DNA from: Diplocarpon mali
Lineage: Eukaryota > Ascomycota > Leotiomycetes > Helotiales > Drepanopezizaceae
Length of the DNA stretch: 64,000 nt
Direction: 5' to 3'
Assembly: GCA_024741835.1 (NCBI GenBank)
Contig: JAENRP010000004.1
Location: 376,368-440,367 of the forward strand
Below, one piece after another: positions 35,177 through 46,344 of the stretch. Each line of letters opens with the position of its first letter. Positions within the stretch are counted from its first letter, which is position 1. A model generated the notes under the pieces. The model was not told the DNA's origin and made no database searches. It worked only from the letters and a program-made list of their open reading frames with translations. The translations under genes were made by a program, and so were the position numbers.

Positions 35177-36375
35177 TTTCTAGTAGTAAAGTGACGGAGA
35201 GGAGGCACTAGGCCGGAGTGAGTTAGCTGCAAATTCACCACTCCTCATCAGGTGATTGGCCAGTTGCCGTTGCCGTTGCATTGCCCCCTCGGGCTATGCA
35301 GGATACAGGTGTTCAGGGGCGGAGACATGGAGAAATCAAGAGACAAGATCAAGGGACAGGAGGGAGGTTGGTGTTGTTTGAGCTGGGCTGCGAGTGGATT
35401 GCACCTCATCTTGGATGGAATCATGGAAGTTTGAACAACTCTGCAGGTTAGCCAGTCCCGTCCAGCCCCTTGCTCAAGCTTCGTGGAAGTTCGGACAGGA
35501 CATTTCCTAAGAGGACTGGCCCGAAAGCTGCTGAAGGAGAGGGAGGAGAAGAATGTAGAGGACAGAGAGAGGATCTGGGACGGCGGGCTCGTTTGCTCGT
35601 CCAAAGTCAAGGAGCTGAGCTTGCGCTGACTGGACGTATAGAGATTATCTGGACGGTGGAGGGAGCCGCCACAAACTGGGGCAGGGAGATATAGATGAGC
35701 CTCCTCAGTAAAGGCTTGTCCAAAGGCTAGATATTCTGCGATGCTAGGTTGCTCATGCTGAAGTAGACATTCGGCAATCTTTCTTGAACACGCCTGGAAA
35801 AGTGCAATTCAGGAGACGTCAAAATTATACGTACCTGGTATGGACAGGTATAGGAAAGTAGGGACTAGCTGTCAGGAAGAACGTAGAAGCAAAGAAGATT
35901 CTCGTAATGAACAATGTAAAGACGTAGAACGAATTGACGGACAAGATCTAAGGCCCAGAGTGATATTGGTGGTGTTACAAGATCAATGGTGGATGGATTG
36001 GTACAGAGAAAAGATTTTCATGCTTTAATATTTTTATTCTCTTTTCTTTTCGCCGCCTTGCTCCTAACTAGGGGCAGACAAGGGTTGACTTGTGCTAGCT
36101 CTCTAAAACTCTTCACTTATGACGAAAGTATATATCCTTTTTTGTTTTTTTATCTTGAACGTGATATTACCACAGTTTGATATTGGAACTTGATACTACT
36201 TGTCTTATCTTCTGCATCCCTTCTCATACACTCGTGTCTTCTGTTCCTGTTGCACAATCACGTGACTCAAATCGCCGGTGAATTGTCCGCTCCTGTCTCA
36301 AGCAAGTTGCGAAGGGACGACTCTTCCCACGCGCAACAAATCAACATATCCAAGCCTCGACACAACATCACAGCC
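35177..36375. other. Divergent promoter region of cyclophilin A and ENT3
   Basis: About 1.2 kb between divergent starts. The right half is AT-rich, with several T-runs around 36020-36170. No frame with domain support, no RNA gene. Confidence 0.5.
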
Positions 36376-38138
36376 ATGGATCTCAGTAGTCTGAAGGAGG
36401 CCGCGGCCAGTTTAAGCTTGTATGATCTGAAGGCAGGTGTGCGCAAGGTCCAGAATGGTAGGTTCCTCTAAATACGCCAGCTGTCCGTATTGCTCACATT
36501 GGATATTTTCTTAGCTGTGATGAATTATACCGAAATGGAAGCCAAAGTTCGAGAAGCTACCAACAACGAGCCTTGGGTACGTACACCCTGGCGAGTTTTT
36601 GCTCTCCCGCCCCTCATAGATGTCCTCAGAGGCCTTCATTTTAATATACCAGAAATTCTAATTGAATGACAGGGCGCAAGTTCCAGCGTTATGCAAGAGA
36701 TTGCCAATGGCACATACAATTAGTAGGTAGTATAGCGCCTTTCAGTGTTCAGAGCTTATAATTTCATAGCCAACTACTCAACGAGATCATGCCAATGATA
36801 TATAAACGATTCACCGAGAAAGCCGCAGAGGAATGGAGACAAATCTACAAGGCCCTACAACTATTGGAATTCCTGATCAAAAACGGCTCAGAACGTGTTA
36901 TCGATGATGCTCGGTCTCATCTCACACTTCTCAAGATGCTGAGACAGTTCCATTTCATCGACCAGAATGGCAAAGATCAAGGACTTAACGTTCGTAATAG
37001 AGCCAAGGAACTGGCAGAACTTCTCAGCGATGTTGAACGTATCCGAGCAGAAAGAAAAAAGGCCAGAGCGACCAGAAACAAATACACAGGTGTTGAAGGT
37101 GGAGCTGGGCTGGGGGGAGGCTTATCCAGCAGCAGCAGATATGGTGGATTCGGGAGTGAAGAGTCCGGGGGTACCAACAGCAGAGAGTACGGAGGATTCA
37201 GTGGTGGCGTCTACGGAGATGGTGGCGGGTTCGGGGGGCAATCGAGTGATTTCCAGGATACTGGTAGCCGTGGAACTTCTGGTGCAGGTGGCCGAGACCG
37301 GTTCGAAGAATACGACGAGTACGACGAAGGAGCAGTCGCTACACCCTCACGGAGACAAGCCGAAGCCTCCTCTTCTGCGAGCCGGCGAAAGCCTTCGGAA
37401 AGACCTGCTGCAAAGAAACCAGAGCCGCCTAAGAAGAAGGAGCCCGAGATTGACCTATTTTCGTTCGACGACCCGATACCAACAAGCTCTGCTCCTGTTG
37501 CGGCTCCGGCAGCTCCCCACACCGTAGACGACGATGACGACTTTGACGACTTCCAATCCGCGACTCCGTCCACGCAAGCACCTCCTCCATCTATCCCTGC
37601 TGTAGCACCCGCCGCTTCCGCCGCTACTTACGCTCCATACGCCTCTCCACAACCAGTCTCAGCTCCTGGAGCAGCTAACTTGAGCGACTTAGTTGGCTTC
37701 TCAACTATCCCGCCAACAATCAGTGCCAGCCATACACCTATCAACTACTCTGCCTTCTCCCCTCCAGTAGCTACTCAACAAGTCCCCCGGCCAACCGCAT
37801 ATCAAGGCTCCCAGCCAAACTACTTCACCTCCGTACAAGCACCTTCCGCACAAGGCGCAAAACCAGCATCAGCATCTTCAAGTGTCAAGCCTCCGAATGG
37901 CGGCGCAAAGCCTGCCGGTGGAGATGCTTTCGGATCTCTCTGGTCCACGGCTAGTGCCGGCGTGAAGAAGACAAGTACACCCACTGCGGGTCCTGCTCTC
38001 GGACAGTTGGCCAAGGAGAAAGCCAGCGCCGGGATCTGGGCCGCAAGTTCCTCGAGCAGCTCTACTCCTGTCCAAGTCCAGAAGCCTGCACAAGGGCAAC
38101 AGCAAGTCGGAAACGGTTTGGACGACCTTCTGGGATGA
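36376..38138 (+). CDS. ENT3: ENTH-domain epsin, Ent3-type
   Basis: Clathrin adaptor of the trans-Golgi/endosome route. Four exons, 36376-36457, 36515-36576, 36673-36722 and 36770-38138, give 520 residues. Introns are 57, 96 and 47 bp. The ENTH domain fills about residues 1-150: SLYDLKAGVRKVQNAVMNYTE, MEAKVREATNNEPWGASS, NYQLLNEIMPMIYKRF and LLEFLIKNGSERVIDDAR. This spacing and the KAGVRKVQN start favour Ent3 over endocytic Ent1/2. After a glycine-rich stretch there is EIDLFSFDDP and an acidic DDDDFDDFQSA patch, of the type that binds GGA/AP-1 ear domains. The rest is Ala/Pro/Ser-rich and disordered, ending NGLDDLLG, clathrin-box-like. No ubiquitin-interacting motif is obvious. Confidence 0.92.
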
Positions 38139-39523
38139 GAATTTGATGAGTAACATATCAGAGCTTCGGGTGATCACTTGTAGTACAGGCATTTTCAAGT
38201 AGATTGGGGCGTACAAATATGAAATGTTCTTTGGGCGTTCCAACGTTGATCTCAGACCTGAATGGTGGATTGGTTTTAGCTCTCTCACTCTAGTGCTCAT
38301 AAAAGCGCACAATCCGTGTCATATAAACACTTAGTAAATTATCTACTTCTTTCCCGTAGAATGGAGGGTATAGACATGCATGCGGCCGGCATAGTCAACC
38401 GCGTACTTTGAGGTTCCCCAAAATATGCTCATTTCCCTAGCAGTTTTGCCATCTCTATTTTGTTTATTTTTGGTTTTCCTTCCTTTCTTCTGGAACTTGC
38501 CTCAGCCACGTCTTACAGTACAAATTACCATTCACTAGCCCGAGTTCCCCTGATAATGTCTACTAGAATAGCTTCATATAACCTGATCTGCAAAAGAGGA
38601 GTGAAAAGAGTCAAGAGTGCAAAATAAAACCAGATGCTCGCCCCCTCGCTGAAGTTACTATCAGGTATTTTGCATCCTTTGGGATTGAGCTAGGAGTTTG
38701 AGAAACATAGATCCCATATTCATATCGTATGGGGTGGGCGGTCATATAGATTGAGCTGGTAAGCATCCTGTGGATATTCCTAATACACCAATAACGTGCC
38801 TGCTCTGGCCGCTCATTGTCTATCGTTGAATAATTATACTTGTTGGCAAGCTTTTTGAGTGGCAATAAGATTAGAAGAGCTTCACTTGGAGTAATAGCCA
38901 CTGCAAGACTTACCAATGTTTTCAAAATTTATAAATCACTAGGTTATCGTTGATGTTTTTGCTTCCTAGTAAGTCTGTGTGTCGACTTCAACCGTTTGGT
39001 TCAGGTGGATCCAAACCATATAGTATAAAATCATAAAATTACACGCTGCAGATCATCAGGGGATGTCTTGGCTTTAAAACAGGAGGAAGTTTCGATTTTC
39101 CAGAAGCGGTGAAGCCAGATTTACAGGAACAGCATTGAGTGAGGGCTTACCAAAAAGAATACCTAGTTGTGTCATTAACCTGTTAAAGAACTTTGAACAA
39201 GGGAATGTCTCTGGTTGCCGCCATCACCTCCTATACTTTTATCAAAGATCGATTAAACTCTCTTGCAAATCGTATCTCAATAAAGTTTTATAATTTTCTT
39301 AGGAGAAGGTCAATGTGGGCATAGAATGCGTAAGTTGTAAGCGAAAATGGAGGTAAGTAAACAAATCAGGGGGATTTAAGCGAGCCCACAGCTAAGCGAG
39401 AGAGAGAAAAGTAGGTGTATCCACAACTTCGGATAATTGTGAAAATGGAGGACCAGATGTATATATATTTCATTTGCAGTGAGAGCAAGCAAAAAAAGAT
39501 CTCACGATCGGTAAACTAAGTGA
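38139..39523. other. AT-rich intergenic stretch
   Basis: About 1.4 kb, visibly AT-rich compared with the neighbouring genes, with no gene-sized frame. The left end is the 3' region of ENT3. It could be a decayed repeat, but I see no terminal repeats or transposase frame. Confidence 0.5.
39491..39497 (-). terminator. Candidate Pol III terminator of tRNA-Ala
   Basis: A run of seven A on the plus strand (T7 on the transcribed sense of the tRNA) lies 27 nt beyond the tRNA 3' end. RNA polymerase III terminates at such T-runs. Confidence 0.6.
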
Positions 39524-39620
39524 TGGAGGAGCTGGGGATCGATCCCAGGACTTCTCGCAATTTGTAAGAGGTCATAGACCTATTTGCAAAGCGAACACGA
39601 TACCACTTCGTCACACCCCC
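39524..39620 (-). tRNA. tRNA-Ala (anticodon UGC) with 25-nt intron
   Basis: Read on the minus strand from 39620, the sequence folds as a standard cloverleaf. Acceptor GGGGGTG pairs with CTCCTCC, with discriminator A. D stem is ACGA/TCGT around loop AGTGGTA. Anticodon stem is TTCGC/GCGAG. The variable loop has 5 nt and the T arm is CTGGG-ATCGATC-CCCAG. The anticodon loop begins TTTGCA, giving anticodon TGC (Ala), followed by a 25-nt insertion in the usual place one base 3' of the anticodon. Acceptor pair 3-70 is G-U, the alanine identity element. One acceptor mismatch (6-67, T-T) and T-loop A54 instead of T are slightly off. A T7 terminator follows. The AlaRS gene lies 0.86 kb away. Confidence 0.88.
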
Positions 39621-40477
39621 TAACTTGTAAGCTAGTCAATTTCTACTTATCAATACTTAGTTTTCAAACTTGTGGGCATTGACGGCTAGACTCCGGCTCT
39701 TGGGAATCATTAAAATAATCATTCATCTACCACAGGCAGGAACATTTGTAAGGTATGTATGCGAATATGGAGCCGGCAACTTTTGTGTTGGTGGTCCTCT
39801 GCCAGTATATCATATCCGAGCATGTATTTACTTGGAGCAGCTCTACTTGGTAGTGTTCACTCACTAACCAAGGGGGTTTCGACCTGTTGTAAGGGATTTT
39901 CAGATTATATTTTAATCCAGTCTCGTATCTGATTCAAGCCACGTGCAATGTGTCTCTGTCAGATGTTATCTTATTTTTGACTCTACCGGCAATTTAAAAT
40001 TGCGATTGACTTCACAACCATTGTTGGGTTTTTGGATTTTCCAGGGCAATAAATTTCCATCCTTCGGCTATAGAGTCTGTCTGAAAAAGGAAAATACCAC
40101 TGCAGTTACTCCACTATGTCTTAATAGTGGGCAACGGCTACCAGACAGGATGGCTACTTAAGATCATCATCTGCATATACAGAATACATTGCTTGAGCGG
40201 TGGGATTAAGTAAGAAACTACCATATATCCAAGTGATCTCTACAAGTCATATAGAGTCAGTGTTTCTGTGCATTTGGTATTTACTATCACTTCAAAATTA
40301 AAAGATTCACCGAGAAACAATACACATGAATCATAGGCAAAGATTTTGAGATCATAAACTCCTTGAAGGCAAGCCATCCACCTGGCTTTCAGCAGGTCCT
40401 ACCCGATAAGCGCACCAAAGAGACCTCGAACTCATTTGCAAGGGAAAGAACGGGTATAACATCTCATCCTCAGAGCT
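39621..40477. other. AT-rich intergenic stretch between tRNA-Ala and AlaRS
   Basis: 0.86 kb, AT-rich, on the downstream side of the AlaRS gene and upstream of the tRNA. Short plus-strand frames of 65-72 codons have no features. No TATA element certain. Confidence 0.5.
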
Positions 40478-43400
40478 TCAGCTTCTCTCGGCGATCCACT
40501 TTTCGGCAACGGCAACGGCCTCGTCAATCTTATCAGGATTGGTGCCTTGCCCTATTCTCGTAGGCTCTTTACCTCCAGAGCGACCACCCAAGACTTCGGA
40601 GACTGCAGCAGCCCATTGCTCAGCAGTGACGCCCTTGGAAAAGAAATCCTGCTTTCATTAGTACTAGATCTAGATATACCAAAGAGTTTACTTACAGTGC
40701 CGACATAGACACCATGAACGGTCTCAGTCCCGCTACCAGCAAAAAGGTACACTGTCTTATCTTTCGCCTTGGATTTAAAATGGTTCATGACTTCGGTGAT
40801 AGCCTTCATGTTAGCAGAGATGGGCAATTTGACAATACACACTTTGCTGTCCTGGTTCTTAGCAAAATAACTAGTGACAGTCTCTAGCGCCGTCTTTGCC
40901 TCAGCCTTCTGCCTCTTCTTCTGCTCATCTAGAAGCCCTTTCTGAATCTTGGCGAAGCGTGTCTTCAGCTCATCTTTTGTCAGAGTGGCGATCGAGAGTT
41001 GGTTCAAGTCGTTTTGTACTGATTTGACCTCATTCTCCTTTTCGGTTCCATGTGGCATCTTCTCCAGAGCTTCAATTCTCTTGCCAAATTCGATAGCCTC
41101 TCGTTGAACCTTGTGAGCCGCATCACCTGTGTAGGCGATTATACGTCGAATACCCTTGGCTATACCGCTCTCCTCCACGATGACAAGATCCTTGATAAGG
41201 CCTGTCTTTTCAACGTGGGTTCCACCACAGAACTCCACACTGACTTCTCTCCATTTTGGATTGGTTGGGTTCTCGAGAAGCTCGTCAACGGGGACACCAA
41301 CAGAGACAACACGGACTGGGTTTGGATATGTCTCTCCGAACACAGCGCGCACTCCTTCGATACCCTTAGCAAGGTCAAGGTCAACGTCCTTGGTGTAAAT
41401 TTCGCAGTTTTGCTTAATATACGCATTTGACGAATCTTCGATCTTCTTCAGCTCAGGTAGACTGACTTGAGTTTTGTGAGAGAAATCGAATCTCAGCTTA
41501 TCTTGATCGACCAAAGAACCTTTCTGATTAACATCCTCTCCGAGATGCTCTCTCAAAGCGTGATTGAGGATGTGCGTTCCGGTATGGTTGTTGCGGATAG
41601 GTTGTCTTCGAGTTTCGTCATACTCGCAGATTATCTCGTCTCCAGCCTTCAGAGAACCGTAATCAAGGTAGCCATTGTGGACAATATATCCTCCGTAAGC
41701 TTGTACATCAAAAACCTTGAACTCAGCAACACCGTCAATAATAATCTTGCCAGTATCAGCAACTTGACCTCCCTGCTCAGCGTAGAAGTTTGTCTTATCC
41801 AGTAAAATGCCGAATGGCTTGCCGGATTCGAGACCCTCGGTTGATTTTAAGAACTTCTTACCGTCGTAGATAAGCATGACTTTAGCGGTGCTATCGCCTT
41901 TGGAGAATTTAGCATCGTCATTTGGTCTTGGCACGCCAGCCTTGTCAAGCTCCGCAATTTGGTGTACATCAAACTTAGCGAATGTCTGTGATGTCTCCTT
42001 GACGGCCATACTGGCTAAACGAGCTCTTTCCTTCGCGATCTCGATTTCGGCATCATCTGTCTCTAGACCTCTTTCCTCCGCCATGATCTTGGTCAAATCC
42101 TCGGGAAACCCAAATGTATCGTATAATCGCCAAACATCATCACCGGAGAGCTTCTTAACGTTGCTCTTGATGGCATGAGCAGCGTACTTCTCGAACATCT
42201 TCTCACCTCGATCCAGCGTTCTGGCGAATGCCTCTTCTTCCTCATCCAAGATTTCCTTAACATCTTGTTGTTTCGCAGCGATCTCAGGAAATTGCTCGCC
42301 CATTTGTTCAATGAGAGCTGGTAGAATCTTGGAGAAAAAGCTGCCAATCTCAGCATTAAAGTACTTTCGAGCATATCGGCAACCACGCCGTAAGACTCGC
42401 CGAACAACGTATCCTCGGCCAACATTGCTCGGCACACCTCCGTCGGAGATGGCGAATGTCAATAGTCGGATATGATCAGCAATAACTCGGTAGGCAGTAT
42501 CAATTCCGTCAACATCGTCTTTGCCGTACTTATCGGTATATGCTCTTGCTTCTGCAACTTTCTGAATCTTGGTGAACAGTGGCAAGAAGACATCAGTGTC
42601 GTAATTGGAAGACTTTTCTTGCAATACTGACACTAATCGCTCATAACCCATACCAGTATCGACGTGCTTTGCAGGGAGAGTCCTCAATGAACTATCCTTT
42701 TGTCTGTCATACTGAATGAAAACGTTATTCCAGATTTCGAGAACATTGGGGTCGTCCATGTTAACTAGGTGAGCAGCATTTCGGCCACGTCCTATTCTGT
42801 CGTAATGGACTTCACTGCAAGGTCCGCAAGGTCCTTGGTCACCCATCTCCCAGAAGTTGTCTTTCATGTTTCCTGGTAGGATATGATCGTCCGGGACTCC
42901 AACATTCTTCCATAATTCCTTCGCCTCCAAATCTGGCTCCAGTCCGGCAGAAGCGTCGCCTTCGAAGTATGTGACATAGAGGCGGTCGGAATCGAGGCCG
43001 TAGACCTTAGTAAGAAGTTCCCAGGACATCTCAATAGCTTCCTGCTTGAAGTAATCGCCAAACGACCAATTACCCAGCATTTCGAAGAATGTCTGACTCA
43101 TATTAGCAAGATACCAGGGGTTGGTGAAGTATTATTTACGTGATGATAGCTGTCTTTTCCGACATCATCTAAATCCTAGAGATCGATTTCATCAGTATGC
43201 GACCAGTTTGCTCGCAAACTATCCTCACATTGTGTTTCCCTCCAGCACGAATACACTGTAAACAATCAGCACACCCCTCTCATATGGCCACAACCACGGT
43301 GAAGATACCTTCTGGGTGTCAACGGCTCTCTTCAACTGACCCAAATCGTCCGTCTGGCCTACTGTCCCTAGAAAGATAGGCTTGAACTGGTTCATACCAG

Positions 43401-43875
43401 CATTTGTGAACAAGAGCGTGGGGTCATTGTGGGGTACGACCGACGAGGAGGGCACTGCAGATACGACACGTTAGCTATATATTCCCCCAGAACTCCTAGA
43501 GACAGAGAGGGAATCAGACACAACACCATCGGCCCTCAACCGAGCTGCTCTTGATTTTGTGGAGTCTGGCAAAAGCTTCGCCCTCCGCGCAAAACTACCC
43601 CGCTACATACCAATTGTGTGTCCCTTGCCCTCGAAGAACTGCAAGAATGTTTTCCGAACAACCGGAGCAGTCCATTTCTCCTGCGCCATCCTTGCGAGAA
43701 TCCTCGAGAAGTTTCTAGATCCGAGTGTGCAGGGGGAATTGTGGGTTGCTCGTCTGCAACGAGGAAATGTAAATAGCGTGCGCTGAGGCTCGGTAGAAGT
43801 TCGTCGAAGACGTTTGGGGTGACTCAGTTGCAGACCACCTAGGCTTCTCCTGCAACAAGCACGGAAATCGTTCAT
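40478..43875 (-). CDS. ALA1: Alanyl-tRNA synthetase, cytosolic and probably mitochondrial
   Basis: Charges tRNA-Ala with alanine. Exons: 43875-43611, 43454-43309, 43255-43229, 43175-43140, 43092-40696 and 40648-40478, giving 1013 residues. Introns are 156, 53, 53, 47 and 47 bp. Two exons are tiny (9 codons, CIRAGGKHN; 12 codons, [12 protein letters not shown]) and both are essential class II core sequence. The catalytic core includes [13 protein letters not shown] and [11 protein letters not shown]. The editing domain has [12 protein letters not shown] (HxxxH, about residue 668) and [10 protein letters not shown] (about 779). A C-Ala domain ends in AEKWIAERS. The first 62 residues are Arg/Ser/Thr-rich, and Met63 (43689) starts [15 protein letters not shown]. 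That second start gives a 951-residue form, close to yeast Ala1 (958). Confidence 0.96.
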
Positions 43876-44025
43876 CAGCGCCCTCCTAATTTCCCATCTG
43901 TTCTGATACGTTCCATGCGAAACAGACGGTTCGACTTCTTCCTATGCTGTTGACCCTCGATTGCGATATTTCGGCTCTTATTGGAGGGGAAAGAAGGCGT
44001 CGCACGGTCTAAGGAGGGATGGAAG
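43876..44025. promoter_or_regulatory. Short bidirectional promoter, AlaRS / unknown gene
   Basis: Only 150 bp separate the divergent start codons of ALA1 and the gene at 44026, so the two share one promoter region. No TATA box is evident. Co-regulation is a reasonable inference. Confidence 0.6.
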
Positions 44026-44766
44026 ATGATGGATCGCTTCCAAGCGACGGGCAAGATTAAGAAGAGAAAAGCGGAAACTCAAGACAATGAGCGACTATCC
44101 AAACGCCTGAGTTTGCTAAACCTAGGTAAATCGCGGTTCAAACTGCTACTTGTAAAAGACCGTGCTTATGGTGGGTTTACAGAGCGCAATGGCGAGAGAC
44201 TCTACGTGCCTGTTGAACACACTACTACTTCTACTGCGCCCTTGAAACCGAAATCTCCTTTACCATCCCAAGACGATGACAATATGCAACTAGACAACAC
44301 GAAGCACAAAGTTTACATCTACGACCTCGATGCTGAACTATCCGATAGCAGCGAATCCGATGATGGCAAGCTAGTTTTCCTCCCAGATATCCAGAAGCAC
44401 CTCCGAGAAACTCGGATTCCACCAATGGTTTTTGCGAATAGGGAAGGCGAATTGGCAGGCATGAATAACCAATTGGTGCTTTACAACATCCCGAGTTCAT
44501 TAAGTGTGCCAGAGGAGAAAGACAGCGTGAGAAAAGCTGTGATAGAGGCACGGGCAAGGGCTAGGGCACTCCAGGAGCAGAAACTGAACGGGGAAGCTCA
44601 GTATTTACGAGCTGATGCCAATGGGAGCTTAATGGAAGGAAAGAGCTCATTCGGTAGTCCCCAAGAGATATATGAACCAAGACTGGAAGCTATGGAGGAC
44701 GAACCTACCCAGCCGATGGTACGAGGACTCCTGGACGATGATCCGGATGCCATGGACTTGGGTTGA
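44026..44766 (+). CDS. Conserved-looking fungal protein of unknown function
   Basis: Single-exon protein of 246 residues, no domain I can name. It starts MMDRFQATGKIKKRKAETQ with a basic, nuclear-localisation-like stretch, then LSKRLSLLNLG and a block with KVYIYDLDAELSDSSESDDGKLVFLPDI followed by RIPPMVF. The middle is helical and charged (KAVIEARARARALQEQK), and the end is acidic (LLDDDPDAMDLG). Codon use looks coding, and the pattern resembles uncharacterised short nuclear proteins of ascomycetes. Two adjacent ATGs (44026, 44029) could serve as start. It shares a 150-bp promoter with ALA1. No function is proposed. Confidence 0.8.
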   Translation: MMDRFQATGKIKKRKAETQDNERLSKRLSLLNLGKSRFKLLLVKDRAYGGFTERNGERLYVPVEHTTTSTAPLKPKSPLPSQDDDNMQLDNTKHKVYIYDLDAELSDSSESDDGKLVFLPDIQKHLRETRIPPMVFANREGELAGMNNQLVLYNIPSSLSVPEEKDSVRKAVIEARARARALQEQKLNGEAQYLRADANGSLMEGKSSFGSPQEIYEPRLEAMEDEPTQPMVRGLLDDDPDAMDLG

Positions 44767-44966
44767 GGAAGTGAATTACGGTTTGGTAATCACAATAGAG
44801 GATGAGCCGTTCCCGAGTTTCACATCTTGTTCAATTATCTACTCCCGATGTTGTCTATGGTCTGTGTCCCAATTGAACCTCAAGAAGTAACGCTTTACCA
44901 TTCCCCCTGCAGTACGAGAAACCATGGCATCAACAGTCCCGATCGCCGGAACACACCCCTCGAGAC

Positions 44967-45630
44967 TCACGCTCTGTATGGATTGTTGCTCACGGTACTT
45001 GTACCGGTGTGGCTTGCATGAAGGGCTGCTGGAGGGGTCCCAGGAGGAGCTTCGTATGCCGGGGATGGCTCGGTTGCTGTGTCTGCTGGTCGTCTCGTTG
45101 GTTCTGCTCGCCATTGTGAGGGGTCGATCTTGGTAGCGCCGGCTGGTGGTTGATATGTGGGTGGAAGATCCGCGTGGTTGTATACCGGTGGTGGCATCGG
45201 GTACATTCCGTACTGGGGGTTGTTCTGCTGCGGATATGTGTTGTAGTAAACGGCTGGACTCTGGTACATTGGATCGTATCTTTCTCGGTCTCGTCTGCTT
45301 AAGAGCCACTATGAACTATTAGCTCTGATCGCGTGGCAGGCAAGGTAGAGCGTACTCGATGATATGCCAGAGGCGCGAGGCCCTTGCTTATCCTTTTCTT
45401 CGCATGCATGTAACCACCGATCATGTATGCTAGAAACAAGAATAACATCCCAAAGAATAAAAGCCACCTGATGATTTGTCCTTCCTGCCATACCATCAGC
45501 ATCTCAAACCACTTTCTCTAGGCCAGCTAGCACGTACTCTGGTCCACCAGAAACTGCGCCTCTCATCGTCCTCGAAAAAGACCAACCCGTCGTCATCGCC
45601 AATGTCCCGTCTCTCCATAATAGCCACCAT
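44967..45630 (-). CDS. Rcr-type single-pass membrane protein with PPxY motif
   Basis: Resembles the Rcr1/Rcr2 family (chitin deposition regulation, Congo red resistance, vacuolar sorting of membrane proteins through Rsp5). Exons 45630-45538, 45484-45356 and 45308-44967 give 187 residues; introns 53 and 47 bp, both phase 0. A transmembrane helix is encoded by exon 2 (WLLFFGMLFLFLAYMIGGY), followed by a basic KKRISKGL and HRWLLSRRDRERY. The cytosolic tail is Pro/Tyr-rich with LPPTYQPP, a PPxY ligand for the WW domains of Rsp5, and a second SPAYEAPP. The start could be at 45630 (MVAIMERRD) or the next Met at 45618. The short luminal part has few cysteines compared with yeast Rcr proteins, so I give the family but no gene symbol. 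Confidence 0.82.
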
Positions 45631-46344
45631 TTTGCTCCCACCACGCAACGATACTTTGTCTGGTCCTGCGTTGAGACCGCAGGACTGGTGCTGAGATTCA
45701 GGAGACACCGTTGTCTTGACCGGGTTGCGGCAATCGTCCAAGGCAGTGCTCAGGTATTGAGTCTACCTGCTTCCAATAATTACAGTCTATAAAATTAGGG
45801 AAGAGAAGAGATAGAAGTTTTTTTTTTTTTTTTTTTTTTTGGAACAGAGGCGACTCGGAGTTTGGAGAAGAGAAAGAAGCAGGCTTTCACAAACACAGGT
45901 ATAAGTGCCCAAGCTTGTCCTGACGGCTGAGCAGCGGCACAACCTGGTCCTAGGCGGAAACGACTCGGGGGTTTCAGAATTGTCTCGGGCTATTTGCGAC
46001 TGGTGCACGATTAGTGCCAAATCCTTCGTCTCTGTTACTGTGATGTTTATTTGGTTTAGTGGACAATTCTTACGACTGCAGATGCGATGTTGTTCCCTTG
46101 GAATGGGATTTAAATTGTGTTTACTGGCATGGAAATGATCGGCTCTCGAGTAAATGAAACTGTTGTCAAGGGAACGAAATGGGCGCCGCCGCGTTCTCGA
46201 ACCGCGGCTACCCCTGAGTAAACGCGGCAGCGTCGCGCCCAACCGAAAGATGGAAACCTCTTGAGCCTCAATGGCCTACACGTGTGAGAAATTGGAAGCA
46301 ACGGGAACGTGAGATCGTTTGAATGGAGAGATATATGTGTATGC
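45631..46344. other. Intergenic between Rcr-type gene and VPS8
   Basis: 0.7 kb. It includes the promoter of the Rcr-type gene and the 3' end of VPS8, both on the minus strand. A 23-nt T run is listed separately. No gene-like frame. Confidence 0.5.
45818..45840. repeat. Poly(T) run of 23
   Basis: An uninterrupted run of 23 T on the plus strand (poly(A) on the minus strand). On the minus strand it lies 5' of the Rcr-type gene start at 45630 and may act as a nucleosome-excluding poly(dA:dT) promoter element. It could equally be the tail of a retroposed sequence, but no flanking duplication is seen. Confidence 0.85.
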
